Assembly: GCF_004210375.1 (NCBI RefSeq)
Contig: NC_134833.1
Location: 47,672,782-47,736,781, forward strand
Direction: 5' to 3'
Length of the DNA: 64,000 bases
Source: Tachypleus tridentatus
Lineage: Eukaryota > Arthropoda > Merostomata > Xiphosura > Limulidae
Shown here: positions 47,918 to 60,105 of the stretch, one piece after another
Position numbering within the stretch: the first letter of the stretch is position 1
How the letters are laid out: each line of letters starts with the position of its first letter
The notes under the pieces: model-generated
What the model was told of the DNA's origin: nothing
Databases searched by the model: none
What the model saw: the letters and a program-made list of their open reading frames with translations, nothing else
Program-made: the position numbers and the translations under genes

Positions 47918-49042
47918 ATGCTTAAAAAAGTATTCCACTTTATTCGTCGACATCAGAAAAAGATTCTAATTGGTGGAGGTGTCATGGTAGGAGTTTTCTG
48001 GCTGAATAAATATCTGCACAGTAAACTGATAGACTTCGAGTTGAAACAGACAACTGAGTATGTAGAACAATTGAAGAAACAACAACATTTTGAGGGAACC
48101 ATTCAAACATGTGACTCATCAACAATTTCTTTGGTACCAAAGGTGTGGGAACACCTACTCATGCTGCTAGATTTTGACCAGGTCTTGGAAATGTTGAAAC
48201 TTAAATCTGGAAACAAACTTCAGCTGTGGGAAGAGCTGAAGATAAATCTTGTTAGTTATGCAGTATGTGAAGTTTATGCTACAAGCTTATTTGTGATGTT
48301 TATGAGAGTGCAGCTTAGCATAATTGGGGGATATATGTATGTTGACACCCAGTTGCAAAAGTCTAAAAATGGCATAAAGCTTCCTCTAGCCACAGCAGAG
48401 GTTCAACAGAAATATTTAGCTTGTATCCAACACTTTCTTGACATTGGTGTAAAGCAGCTTGTGAGAGTAGTCAAGGAAGCTGTTAAAAAGGAATTTGATA
48501 GTGTGAGCTTGAAAGATAATCTTTTCCTAAAAGACTTTCATTCCCTTATTGAAAATGTTAAAATCAACATTGCAGGAACTCATGGTGTAATTCCAAAAGT
48601 GAGTGAGTACTTGCTTCCTGATGGTCCTGATCATCTGCCTTCTGGTTCAATTGCTTCAGCAACACCGTCAGTGTTGTCTAAACTATTTGTTGAAACCTAT
48701 GACATCTTAGAAAGTCCAGACTTTGTGAAAGTATTGTCTAGTTGCATAGATCAAGGTTATGGAACACTCCTTGATAAACTGTCCGAATGTTACTTTCATA
48801 TAAATCAGAGTAATAAAGAAAAGTTTACCAATCCTTACAGTGTAAATGTTCCATTTGTCAAAGTCCTTCCAGTATTGAAAAAAGTGCTTCAGGACATTCC
48901 AGTTGAAGATAAAAGTTTGTTTACATATCAGTTGCTTCAGTTAGAGCTCTTGAAATCTTTTTCTGCCAATGTTTATGAAGCTTTCTCCTATCCTGTTGGT
49001 GATTGTAACTGTATCCTTAATACACAAGTCTCCACAGTGTGA
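47918..49042 (+). CDS. PEX3: Peroxisomal biogenesis factor 3 (peroxin-3)
   Basis: PEX3 is the peroxisomal membrane docking receptor for PEX19, which delivers membrane proteins to the peroxisome; it is needed for membrane assembly. This 374-residue protein has nearly the human length (373). It has the short basic N-terminus (MLKKVFHFIRRHQKK), then a hydrophobic membrane anchor (about residues 16-30). The soluble domain contains NKLQLWEELKI with Trp at residue 104, the position of the Trp that inserts into PEX19 in the human protein. RVQLSIIGGYMYVD (about 130-143) and the C-terminal ESPDFVKVL and FSANVYEAFS segments are also conserved. The frame is intact from ATG to TGA. Unusually for an animal PEX3, the whole coding sequence is one exon, behind an acceptor at 47908. 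A functional retrocopy that acquired a 5' exon, or ancestral intron loss, would explain this. I see no poly-A tract or target duplication to prove retroposition. Confidence 0.96.
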   Translation: MLKKVFHFIRRHQKKILIGGGVMVGVFWLNKYLHSKLIDFELKQTTEYVEQLKKQQHFEGTIQTCDSSTISLVPKVWEHLLMLLDFDQVLEMLKLKSGNKLQLWEELKINLVSYAVCEVYATSLFVMFMRVQLSIIGGYMYVDTQLQKSKNGIKLPLATAEVQQKYLACIQHFLDIGVKQLVRVVKEAVKKEFDSVSLKDNLFLKDFHSLIENVKINIAGTHGVIPKVSEYLLPDGPDHLPSGSIASATPSVLSKLFVETYDILESPDFVKVLSSCIDQGYGTLLDKLSECYFHINQSNKEKFTNPYSVNVPFVKVLPVLKKVLQDIPVEDKSLFTYQLLQLELLKSFSANVYEAFSYPVGDCNCILNTQVSTV

Positions 49043-49800
49043 ACACCTACCTAATTCATATTTGGATTTATCATTGTAGTAGTGCTGTTTTGTAATACTA
49101 GTTTGTTTGTTTTTAAAAAGGGATTAAATGTATACACAAAAGTGCGTTAAGAGTATCAGTTATCAAATGAATATATTATTCTAGGATCAACCTTGTACTG
49201 TATAGCTATAATAAGGTTTTACCTATTAATTAATATCATATGCAAAACCTCAGGACTCAATTTGTAAGTGAACATATTAAAATATCATTAGTCCTTTGTA
49301 ACTTTAATAATGGTGGGTGTTTGTAAAGGTTTCTTTGTTTGTTCAATAATATGAATGTCTTATATCTTGGTTGCTCATGGTGTTATTGTTTGTTTTTTCT
49401 TTGTAGTAATATTTTTGCTTTTCTTTCACTTAGTAAAATTTAAAACAAAAATTAAAAGTAAGACTTTAAATTGTACCCAGTTTTCTGTAACAAAGTCATT
49501 TACTATCTTTAGGATCAAATCAATACTGCACTGTTTTGTTTTTTTGAGATTGGATTGTTTCAGTTTTTTTTTAAATTGTTAGAACCTTAATTAACAGTAA
49601 TTGTATTTTCTAGCTAACAAAGTCACTGATTAGTGAAATTATTATGAAGATAATGAGCAACTTATGAGGATTATCAGATCTGTAAGAAAGAAGAACATTC
49701 ATAAGTTATAAAAGTTTGCAATAAATAATTATGTTTTGAAATTACCAGTGTTAAATATTTAATATAACATTAAGCCATTGTGTTTGTAATAAGTTATTGA
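49043..49800 (+). other. PEX3 3' flank
   Basis: Non-coding and T-rich. The first full AATAAA downstream is at 49720-49725, a candidate polyadenylation site about 680 bp after the stop. A weaker ATTAAA-type site is at about 49123. The frame at 49355-49582 is low-complexity. Confidence 0.45.
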
Positions 49801-49802
49801 CA

Positions 49803-50030
49803 CCTTAATGCAGATCAGCTCTGTGGTAAAGCTGTGGATATAGGAGCTGAGTGTGAAGCTGTGAGTGCATTTGATACTGAAAATATCCCTACCACCACAC
49901 ACACTTTAAGCTGTTGGTGTGTTTTAAGAGTGACAATCATTCCTGTGGTATGGATGATGGTTGGAAGGGTGCTGCTGACTGTGTTCCATCTGTTCAGTAG
50001 TCCAAAATTAGGGAAGGTGAAAAACTAGCA
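49803..50030 (+). mobile_element. Highly degenerate SINE (group A-related)
   Basis: Faint family blocks in the right order: TTTAAGAGTGACAATCATTC, TGGATGATGGTTGG, GCTGACTGTGTTCC and CAAAATTAGGGAAGG. Probably very old. Confidence 0.4.
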
Positions 50031-50299
50031 TAATAGATTTGCCATAAATACAAATTTTGTGACAAAATGTATTATGTGAAAGAAAATAAGCTCTAATGTA
50101 TTTATTAATAGTTCACTAGTGTTGGTATAAATAGATAAAAACAACAACAAATAGGTGCATTAGATACCACAATAATAGTAGTAAGTATGTTATGCAAACT
50201 ATGAATTTTTCCGTTGTGTTGTCTATGGTGATGGTGAACTATATGATCAATAGCAATGTGAAAGAGTAATCTTATTTAAAGAGTTAGTCTGATTTCAAT

Positions 50300-50480
50300 G
50301 GTTGGGGATGGCTAAGGGGTTAGAATGCCAAACTGTTTGTCTTATATTCATATTCTGTTACATCATAAACCAAAATCAGTAGTATTTTGCACTTTGGGGT
50401 CATGGATGCATTTTAAGAGTGACTATACAATGCCACTATTTAGTCAAACAAGTGTTGATGATGGAGGGCTACTAACTAGT
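50300..50480 (+). mobile_element. Highly degenerate SINE (group A-related)
   Basis: Starts GGGATGGCTAAGGGGTTAGA (box A-like) and carries TTTAAGAGTGACTATACAAT and TGCCACTATTTAGTCAAA. It is the second of three old copies in a row. Confidence 0.45.
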
Positions 50481-50497
50481 TGTGTTTCCTCTTATCT

Positions 50498-50755
50498 CAG
50501 CCCAGCATGGCTAGGTGGTTAGGGTGCTTGACTGGCAACTTAAGGGTTATAATCAAATTTTCATCCCATGAAAATACTTGCCATTTCAGTCGTAGGGGCA
50601 TTTATAAAGGGATGGTCAGTCTCACTATTTGTTGGAAAAAGAGTAGCCCAAGAGTTGGCAGTGGGTAGTGATGATTGTCTGTTTTTGCCTTTGTCATTTA
50701 CTGCTAAATCATGGATGGTTACTGCAGATAGCTTTCGTGTATCTTTGCATGGATG
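50498..50755 (+). mobile_element. Old SINE group A
   Basis: CAGCATGGCTAGGTGGTTAG (box A), CATTTCAGTCGTAGGGGCA, AAAAGAGTAGCCCAAGAGTT, GGCAGTGGGTAGTGATGA and TTTACTGCTAAATCATGGAT, ending ATCTTTGCATGG. Box B is decayed. Confidence 0.8.
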
Positions 50756-50759
50756 TATC

Positions 50760-53700
50760 TCAATCTCAATGAAGCAGAAAGTAGTAGTCTATAAGTTTGA
50801 AATTAGGAATGGTTCGTGTTGTTAGCTATCACATAGCTTTGAGCAAATACCTGATCACTCACCAATTCAATATCAGCGAGGCTTAAGTATCGTGCAAAAT
50901 ATGCATGATAGATTTTCATAAGTATACTTTATCACGGTAAAATATCTGATGAAAGTTGCAGGATTTAACTCAGAGTTTCACTAATTGAATGATGACATTT
51001 TACTGAATACAAATTGAGCTGAATTTACCAAAGGAAAATTACATAAATGCAACTTCAAAGCTGAAATTTGAACTCAGGCAAAAAAAAAGCTGATCAACCA
51101 TCAGTTGGTCAGATTTTTTAAATTTATTATTTATCAGTATTAGAGTTTATGAGGCTACAAGACAAATGTTTATCAATTCCTCTGAGAAGGTTGTTTTTAG
51201 TTCACAGGCTGTTTGAATTATTCAAAATGTTAAGATTAGTTTCGTCATTTATACTGAAGAATACTGTTCTTGTGTCTGGGAACAAGTAATTAACATTACA
51301 CAGCGGGAATAGATTTGACGTCATATTAAGGTTACAATGAGTGTTAAATCAGTCTTTTCTTTTACCACTCAGTTTCTCCAGCTTTCTTTTTTCCAACAAT
51401 CTTATTTTTATACAGGTAGTTAATTATTCAGAGAATAGACAGTATTGTCAGCTTTCTTGCTCGCTTGTATGTCTGTGACTGGAAAGTTATAGATGTTCGA
51501 AACCGAAAATAAAGAGAATAAAATAGTGACTCTACCAACTAATTTGTTAGTGAGTTAACCTCCGTATTAGATTGTATTCTCTATAGCTGTTTATGCACAA
51601 TTAAATATTATATATCCTAAAATATAAATTTAAGATTGACAAATATTTCTTTCAGGAAACATCTGTTTTTATTTAGTATTCTAATTTTATAGTCTAGGAA
51701 GAAATTCCTAAAAGAACACATCTTTAGAGTTTAAATGCGGCATCAGTTTTTAATGAGACGGTTTCAGAGTACCATGTGCTCCCAGACTGGTTGACGACTC
51801 GAATTCAGACTTACAATTTATTCGTCTGTTAAGCATAAGTTCATAACTAAATATATTATAAAATCAAATTTACATCACTAATTTTTCAGTAATATTTTCC
51901 AGTTGTAAAGATTTGGAAACTTGTGTCATCAACAAGTTAGAAGCTGTAGTGAAAATACAGTATGCAAAATGTATTTCCAACTTAGTTTTGTTTTTGAACA
52001 AAGAGACTTAAGTATAGGAAAACTGTGTTAGAACGCTGTATTTCGAACTGACGGCTCCAATTCAAATGTATACAATAGTACTAACTTATCGAGCGAGGAG
52101 AAGGTTGGAAGACGTACAGAGAGAATTACGATCCCAACTAAAACAACGAGTGTGACGTGAATAGCTATAAAGATAACGTAAAGATAGGGATTAATGTTAA
52201 CATTACACATTAAACGTCTCTTGTTTGACTTGTGGTCCTTTATAGAATCGGAGGTCTATACATCCTACGCCTGTGTAATTGGATGTGGGGAGAAACGGCA
52301 GTGAAACGAGAAACCCAATTTTCACTGGTCAGGTGCTGAAATTTTTTTGCGGCTAAACCCTGAATCTTGGAAGATTTTAATAACATGTGAAAAAAAGAAA
52401 GAATGAGTAGTAATCTAAGCAGGATTTATAATTGTCAAGGAATTTTTGTTGGTGGTGGTTAAGGAAACGACTTAATGGGTGAGGTCTTGGATGTGTAGCG
52501 AGATTGGGTTCATCGTTATCAATAGATTAAGGCGAACAGAAAATGGAGTAACTGATTTGTGAAGTCTATATACCTATGGAACTTCAGTGAAATATATTAT
52601 CTAAAAGCAAGCAGTTGTTGGATTGTGTAGTGTCGAAGAAAATAGGTGTATAGGTGTTTAAAAATTAAAAAATAATACGGATCCTGAAATGTTTAAGAAC
52701 TGCTGGTGTAGTGCATATTGTTATGAGTTGTGTAACACCACAGCTAAATGTAGTCTTGTTATTTAGAACTAATTTGTTTGCAAATATGTCATTAGAAATG
52801 GCTGTAAGAAAATACATTATCAATAACATGTTTCTTTTGAACCTAACTAACGTATACTGATTAATTTCATCAGGTTTATTATGTCAAGCTTACAACTGAC
52901 TTTTTGAATGAATGCATTCTTATTTTTGATACGGTAATACTAATACTTTAACTTTTCTAAGTATCATGTTGAATTGAAATAATACTTTATGGCAGAACAT
53001 GTGCATACTTTTCGGCAATTTCCAGCAGAATAATTTTTCTTGATGTTTGCTTTAGTTAACTAGCAATCTGTTTCTTATAACTGTAATTACATACATATAT
53101 CTACTTGCAGGGTTTAATAAAGCAAATGAAATTTCAATGGTTTGTGGATGTTTTTATGCTAAAAGAATTATGTCACACAGCTTTTGATTGGATATTAGCG
53201 AATGAAACAACTCAATGTATTTCAGTTGTCATTTTTTATGGCTTTGTGAGAGTTTGTTTATTAAAAAAAAACAAAGAAAAATTTATACTGCCACAGTTTG
53301 TGTTTAAGCATGCCTCAGCTTGTTTTACAGAAAAATCAAAGCAGGCTTTCTACTCAAAGGATGTCGAACAAAGTATAAACACATAAATTAAACACGTTTT
53401 TAATTTGACATACTTAAATGTATGCTTATTACAACTGGTACAATTTCTTGTTATAATTTACTGGTTATGCATGAGAAATAATGTATAACTAGTTATATTA
53501 TAGTCAGAAACAACTGCAGATAATTATTAGCTGACAGTGCATTTATCACACAAAAGATATTAAGAAGATTTTACTATACGTTTTCGTCTGTTACTGAATA
53601 AGTAGAGGAGTACTAAAGTTTAATAATAGAATTGTAAGTTTCTAATGTGTAGTCACTTTTTCTGTCGTTACAGTTTGTACTCATTTTCTTGTAATGTGTA

Positions 53701-55555
53701 TCCATATTTCATATATTATCTAGTTTACCACAAGAACGAATAAGTGAATTTAAACGTTTTTTCACTGTTAAAAAGAGAAGACTCAGAGGATAAGAAAAGG
53801 TTAGTTGGGCCAACGTATTATCAGGTTAAACCCCAGTGTTCCTACTGGTAGGAGAAACACGAACAAGTATAATATACTACGTATTATAATTTATCTCGGA
53901 CAATTCTCCGATTTATTATGTTACGAACACTACGTATTAAAATTTCAAATAGCCGGAAATTTTAATTTAGAAGGTAATGAAATGTCGATATACATTATAT
54001 TTACGAACAAGATTGATATACATAATTTCCTTTACCAATAAATATATTTCAATGACAAAATTTATAATAACGGTTATTACGAGGAGTTATTACAAATAAT
54101 GGTTTATATACAATAATTTTACAAATTCATAATAATATTGAGTATTATATCTGGTTTGGAACTGAATATTTTATCAACGATCTAGATCCAAAAGGGACGA
54201 ATTAATTCGGTGTTGATTCATAGGTACACTTCACTTGGCAAGAATGAAAGCTAGCTCTTTTCTTGTCTACAGTTTATAAGCTCACTTTTTACCAAGGAAG
54301 ATATCTAATGTATTCATAAAAGTGCTAACGTCTGAAGTCAACTCGGTGAAATTTGTAATGTTCAAAACCTATAAATGTTCCTGGTCAAATTCTGTAGTTT
54401 TCTTAATGATAAACGTTTATCACAATGATAACTTTTGAGGCTTGTAGTATATTGACCATAGCAGACTAACAATATTTTACAGTCTCTCGGCGTTATGCGA
54501 TAGCTAGCTTTTATACATATTAGGAGATATTTTTGAAAGTTCAACAATATTCGAAGATGGGCTAGTGTTTTCGTAAAACATGCATTGTTGATACTTACTA
54601 TCGAGAATCTACAAATTAAGAGAACAGGTGGAACTTGCGCAACTCACATTTAAAAACATACGTCACATGCATTAAACTGGAATGTAGATATTAAAATAAA
54701 TGGGCAACAGTAAATCCTTTAGAAATGAGACATTGAAACAGTTCATGCTACATCACCAATTTCTTAATGACAAGAAACAAGAAGGACACGAACCCAGCAA
54801 AAACGCCTAGTAGAAACAAATCAAAAGAATGTTTAGTCACAAATAAAGTGTGTGTTTGAACTTATCTGGAAAATTTCTCATTTTATTATACTGGTCAACT
54901 TTTATATTCGTAGTCGATTTATTGTTTCTAGGAAAGTGGTAGGTTGATGATAAAACATCCACACAGGACATAGATAAGCCTATTGATAATATTTTAAGTC
55001 AGACAAAGGCCCAAGTATAGTATTTATAGATTTTAACTTTTTACAGCATATTTTTTCCAAAAATAAAAATCAAACATAGAGCCAAACCTACTACTGAAAA
55101 GGTAAATAGAACGCCAACATTGCTTCATCATTTGCCACAGCACCAAATTTACAGCTCAAACTAATTTAAGTTTATGACAGCAAAAACAAAAACACCAAAA
55201 ACAATTTTGTACAGTACTTTATGGCAACAAAATATATAAGCAATACATGCTGATAAGGAGTTGTATAATTTCTGTTAATTTTGGCGATTATGAAGAGTAG
55301 AAAAAATCTACAGTGAGCAATTTAGAGCAAAGAAGCATTATTTGATACAAAAAGTGATGATTTAGAATTTGTTTATTTTTTAAGTTAAGTTAAAATTTAT
55401 AAAATACTAAAATATGAGTTGTTACAAAATCATATTTTTACTCCAAATGTATTAAAATTAAAGATTTTTAATTAAATATTTTGTAAAAAGGTTGTGACAT
55501 GCAGACAGTGACACCCTAGAATATAAAGAGCAAATCAACGTTGATTTTAAATTTG
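50760..55555. other. No confident feature
   Basis: About 4.8 kb with little recognisable. A 60-codon minus-strand frame (52028-52210) encodes a hydrophobic segment (ten-residue core VTLVVLVGIV), and a 93-codon plus frame follows a CTTGCAG acceptor-like site at 53104; neither matches a family I know. CpG is higher at 52000-52330 than in the rest of this stretch. Confidence 0.35.
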
Positions 55556-55559
55556 TATC

Positions 55560-56386
55560 TCAGAACTTCTAGTATGGATATTAACACTTTTATTGATAAG
55601 CAGAGAACGTTTCGACCTTCCTAGGTCATCTTCAGGTTAACAGATAGGTTGAGTAGATGTATTTCTTAATTGCTTAATATTCGGTCTAATCTGTTAATTA
55701 TGAGGTTGGGTGATGGTTCGTCGTGTTGGCGTCTTTTTTGTTGTTTTTGTTGTGACGGACCTTCTTTTCCTTTTCGTTCTCACTATTGAGTTGAGTGATG
55801 TTGCGTTGTGTTAGTCCATGAATGTCTGGTTTAATGCAGGTCATTTAGTTCTTTATATTTCGAATTTAACATGACTTTTAATAGTTTTTCTGAAATTTAT
55901 GGATAATGTTTGTACACTGGTCAAAATTCTTCTATAGTTTTATCTTCACAAAATTAGCGATTATTTTTTTCCTTTCTGCACTTTTGGATGAAATAAATGT
56001 CATTTCTTCTATTGATGATTTTTTGATTTAAGTTTCTTTCGTTAGGTTTGCAGGAGCATGTACAGTTAACAATGGCGAAATGTAGTTTAAACAGATAACA
56101 TAGTACACAAAGAAACACAAAAGACTTGCACTTCTCGTATAATCGCCGTGGTGAAGTAATTCTTGGTGACAATAAACCCACTTAAACGGCTGGTATGGAT
56201 ATTAACACTTTTATTGACAAGCACAGAACAACGTTTCTACCTTCTTAGGTCATTTTCAGGTAAAAAAAAAGGTTAACCTGAAGATGACCTAGAAAGGTCT
56301 CTTTGCTTATCAGTAAAAGTGTTAATAACCATATCAGTCGTTCTGAGAAACATTGACAAGTGGGTTTCTTGTCATCAAGAATCAAA
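55560..56386. repeat. Repeat with direct and inverted terminal copies (PLE-like?)
   Basis: A segment TATGGATATTAACACTTTTA ... CGACCTTCCTAGGTCATCTT occurs at 55572-55637. It occurs again in the same orientation at 56197-56262, and inverted at 56274-56345. The last two form a long imperfect hairpin that extends outward to GGTGACAATAAACCCACTT (about 56163) and its inverse (about 56361-56380), with arms near 100 bp. The minus-strand copy at 55609-55635 has CTGAAGA-stem-GAAAC, a hammerhead-like core. Direct repeats 625 bp apart plus such a core recall the pseudo-LTRs of Penelope-like elements; no reverse transcriptase is evident. Confidence 0.5.
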
Positions 56387-57599
56387 TGATTTTAAATTTA
56401 TCATGTGAAGTTTTATTACGTAAGAAAACAGGTGGCCTTATTATCTAGCTTAACAAAAGAGGGCTAACATATTCTACATAAGAAACACAACAACTTTGAA
56501 ATTTAACCTCAACAACAGCATAATGGAAGGAAAGTAATCTTGATTGAAGGACTCACATTGGGATAAAAATTAGTAAGCAGAAAAATTTATGCTGGGTTGG
56601 GAAAAAATAACACTAGGTTTGAAAATCTTATTGCTAACATTAAATAGATAAAAAAAACAGGATATTATAATTATCATTTGTGTGAGGGAGTGAGGAGGTG
56701 TTATAAAGGTGATATCTTTTGGTGATTTTCTGGAAAATATCTTGAGAGTGAGATACTTTTTACAAGATTTTCATTTGGCTGAGTCGTTTTACCAAGAAGA
56801 ATACAACCAGCATATCAATGAGTGCTATTCTCTGATGAAACTTTTCCTCCACAACATTCCCTAAACAGAAAAAATATTCACTTGAATACAGACACTCATG
56901 AATATATCTTCAGTAATTTCGAAATAAAAAAAAATAATTTTCTGGTTCATTTATCTCATTGTGTCAGTCCCATGAGTAGCACCAAGGAAAAAGTAACATT
57001 TAGTGTTTTATATAAAAATAACATATTAATTTATTTTGCCGCAAGTAAAATTACTCTAGTAATCAAAATGTGTTTCAAGTAGTATATGGTTAAATTCATT
57101 GATATCTTAGTTCCTTAAAATTCTTTTTTTTTTTTCAAAAATTCTGCTGATATTTGAGTCTGTAACCAGTGACTGTGTTTATTTTCATTATTTTTTAAAT
57201 CCTGTTATATTTAAAACAATCATTTGTTAACCCTTTGTCGATTGCTGCTTTAAATGTATGCAGATTTTTTGTAAGCCCTACATGGTATACATCACACTCT
57301 CATTCAACTATTGGAGATGAACCGTACACTATGCAGCAAATCAGTAGCTAATTGGTTAAAAATAGTCAATTCATTCTTTTATATTTTATCCTAGACATGA
57401 ACGCCTATATTAATCCTTAATCCAGCTTGTCATCAAATTATACATAATCCCGTCATAATCCAACCTGTATTCAAATTATATACAAACCTGTCGTAACTCA
57501 TCCTCTTATCAAGTTACACAATTCCTAGTCGTCTCTACACCTCCTCTGTGGGCGAAGGTCACTCAGGCAATATGCCACAAAACAGCTGCGTTAACTGCT
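56387..57599. other. No feature recognised
   Basis: The frame at 56822-57082 has no family resemblance. CA/TC-rich text at 57400-57530 contains a few similar phrases (AATCC(A/T)(A/G)C.TGT..TCAAATTATA) that may be a short decayed repeat. Confidence 0.4.
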
Positions 57600-58606
57600 T
57601 ATGTGATAAAACCAAATTTACTTGCACTTACGCGTTTCAGTGATTATTTTCCCAAGTGCTGAAAATGGTTCTGAATATATTTCCACGTTTTGGTGGTTAT
57701 GTTTCTACGTGTTAAATACAGTTATGATTATGCTCATCTATTCTGATAATTATTTTCGTACCTATTAAATTAAAGCCAGATCTCATTGTACTTATATATT
57801 AGAAAGATTATTTTCCTAATTGTTGAAGATGAGCTTCATTGTAATTACATACTCTGAGGATTGTTCTCCTACCTACTAAAGATGGCCTTTATTGTACCTA
57901 AACGTTCTGATGATTGCTTTCCTGTTGCTATAGCGAGGCACAAACTGATGACAGTTTTACTATCAGCTAAAGCTAAGCTTGATCATTTTTCTACCTTCGA
58001 AAGCCACACTTCATTGTACTTACATGTTCTGGCGATGTTTTACTACTTGTTAATTAAAGTCTGGACTCATTGCACATGCACTGGTACTTATTTTATTACA
58101 TGCTAAAGCTTACTGTGATTGTACTTCCAATCTGTTAAAGCCGGATCTTATTTTATTTACATGTTCTGGTGATTTTGTTTCTTATGTTTTAAACACAAGC
58201 TTGCTTGCACGTTCTAGTTCTGCAGGCTATTTTTTAACATGTTAAACCCGGGTTTGATTGTACCCAAAGTTTTTGGTGATTATTTTCTTATCTGGTAAGG
58301 CCAAGCTGAATTTCACTTATAAGTGAAATCGTCGTTTTCCCTACAGTTAAAGCCTGACGTAATTGTACGTTTACATTTTGGTAATTGTCTTCCTACCTGT
58401 TAAAGGCAAGCGGTTTCCAATTATTCATTTTGATTATTGCTATCTTATCTATGATAGATGGAGATGATTGTTTTTCAACCTGTAAAAGCCTACTCACGTA
58501 GTACTTACACATTCTCGTGACTTCTATGTGGTAAAACTGGTCTTGATTGAACGTACGCATTTTTCTGATTATTTTTTCCTACTTGTTAAATTTAGGTCTG
58601 ATTGTA

Positions 58607-59414
58607 CCGTTTTTATTCGTTTATAAGACGATTCGCTTATAAGACGGGTCCCAACTTCACCTGAGAGATTGTCAATATTCTGTTTAGACTCGTTTATAAG
58701 ACGAAGGAAGGAAAGCAGGTAACGAGAGAAAAGTGAAAAAAATGGAAATTAATAGAAACCTAATTTTGGGTTTCGTATACGATATTTCGATTTCAGATTA
58801 GAAGGAGAAAAATAGAAGAGATAGAAAAGTGAAAATAAATGAATAAATCCAAACTCGGTGTTCAAGCGTTTAATGGAATTTCATCAACTATTTTATTTAC
58901 TGTATGATAAATATTCATATTTAAGACACATAACAAAGAACAATCTAACGCACAAAACTTATCACAACATATTTCAGTATCAAAGTACGTTTATGCTAAC
59001 TTTTAAACCACATTTCTTCAAAGTATTAAAAGAGTTTACGCAAACTGCACTTTAATAGAACACAGCAAATCAGTATGCAAGTTATGAAATTCAAAAGCCT
59101 TCAAATTATTCGTTGTCGCTATCTCCAAACAGTTCATAAAACTGCTCCTCGGACAATCCATCATCGTAGAGGTCACATTCCTCCGTGTTCTCCTCCTGCT
59201 CTACGTCATCTCTGCCGCCGATAAACTCACTGAAAAGTTCATCATCCTCACTGCCGTCAATGGAATTCGAAATTCCGCATTTGAGGAACGATCTGATAAA
59301 CTGGTGAACTAAATTTATTTTCTATGTCTGTAGACCTTGCCTATAAGACGGGCCCCCCAATTTGAGCCCGAAATCTCGAGGAAAATTCCCCGTCTTATAA
59401 GCGAGTAAACACGG
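58607..59414 (-). mobile_element. pogo/Tigger (Tc1-mariner) deletion derivative
   Basis: An 808-bp insert into the minisatellite, flanked by TA on both sides (58605-58606, 59415-59416). Its terminal inverted repeats (CCGTTTTTATTCG.TTATAAGACG-type) match over 24 bp with three differences, and subterminal TTATAAGACGGG is repeated inside. TA duplication and a retained transposase C-terminus (59106-59320, minus) identify it as pogo/Tigger. Most of the transposase is deleted, so it needs an autonomous relative. Close similarity of its two ends suggests a moderately young insertion. Confidence 0.88.
59106..59320 (-). pseudogene. pogo/Tigger transposase C-terminus
   Basis: The minus strand reads in one frame to TAA 59106-59108. 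It contains SFLKCGISNSIDGSEDDEL, then an acidic tail (EQEENTEECDLYDDGLSEEQ ... LFGDSDNE). The SF.KCGI.N..DG.EDD motif is a hallmark of Tigger/pogo and related CENP-B-type transposase ends. The frame meets a stop near 59324, where the internal deletion joins the 5' part. Its GC content is higher than that of the flanking minisatellite. Confidence 0.85.
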
Positions 59415-60105
59415 TACTTAAACTTTTTGGTAACTGTTTTCCTACTTTCTAAAGATTGTCTTGATTGCACTCAAACCTTCTAGATATTAAAGCCTGACCT
59501 AACTATATTCCTACTCATTAAAACCATTCTAGTTGTACTTGCACATAATGATGGTTATTTTTCTACAATTTAAATTCGGGCCTTATTGTACTGACACGTT
59601 CTGGTGATTATTTTTCTACTTGCTAAATGTGGGTTTAATTATACATACACGTTATAATGATCGTTTTTACACATGTTCCAGGCTTCATCGAACTTAGATG
59701 TTCTGGTAATTGCTCTTCTACAAGATAAATCCAGGACTGATTGTATTTACACGTTCTTGTGATTTCTTTCGTCCTTTTGTAGCCGAATTTGGTTGTTTTT
59801 TCTACCTGATAATTTTGGCCCTGGTTGTATTTATTATTTTCCTAACTGGTAAGGCAGGCTTTAAGTGTACTTACAAGTTGTAACGGTTGTCTAATTGTGT
59901 TCAAATGTTCTAGTGATTGCTTTTCAACAAGTTAAAGCTAGGTTTGATTGTATCTATATGGTCTGTTGATTTTATCCATAACTGCTGAAGCAGGGTTTGA
60001 TTATTTTGTTTTTTGTTTGTTTTTATAACCTGTTAAAGTCAGTGTTAACTGTAGTTTAACTTTCTGGAAATCGTTTTCCTACCAGCTAAAGCTAAATGTC
60101 ATAGA

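Larger units (their letters stand above)
57600..60105. repeat. Degenerate minisatellite, unit about 53 bp
   Basis: About thirty diverged units share GATTGTACTTACACGTTCT, then GGTGATTATTTTCCTAC, then CTGTTAAAGCC(A/T)GG. Clear units start near 57669, 57780, 57834, 57886, 58007, 58252, 58358 and, after an insertion, 59570, 59690 and 59720. Some units lack part of the middle. The array is about 1.7 kb once the pogo element (58607-59414) is removed. The unit is not one I recognise. Open frames inside it are chance. Confidence 0.8.

Noticed and set aside
52028-52210. 60-codon hydrophobic minus-strand frame
   Set aside because: Might be a small membrane protein, but there is no family match or transcript evidence.
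53105-53386. 93-codon plus frame after an acceptor-like CTTGCAG
   Set aside because: No donor, no family resemblance, AT-rich codon use like surrounding DNA.
57861-58106. 81-codon frame in the minisatellite
   Set aside because: Made of degenerate monomers; no conservation between units at protein level.
58858-59055. 65-codon plus-strand frame inside the pogo derivative
   Set aside because: Opposite strand to the transposase remnant and without resemblance.
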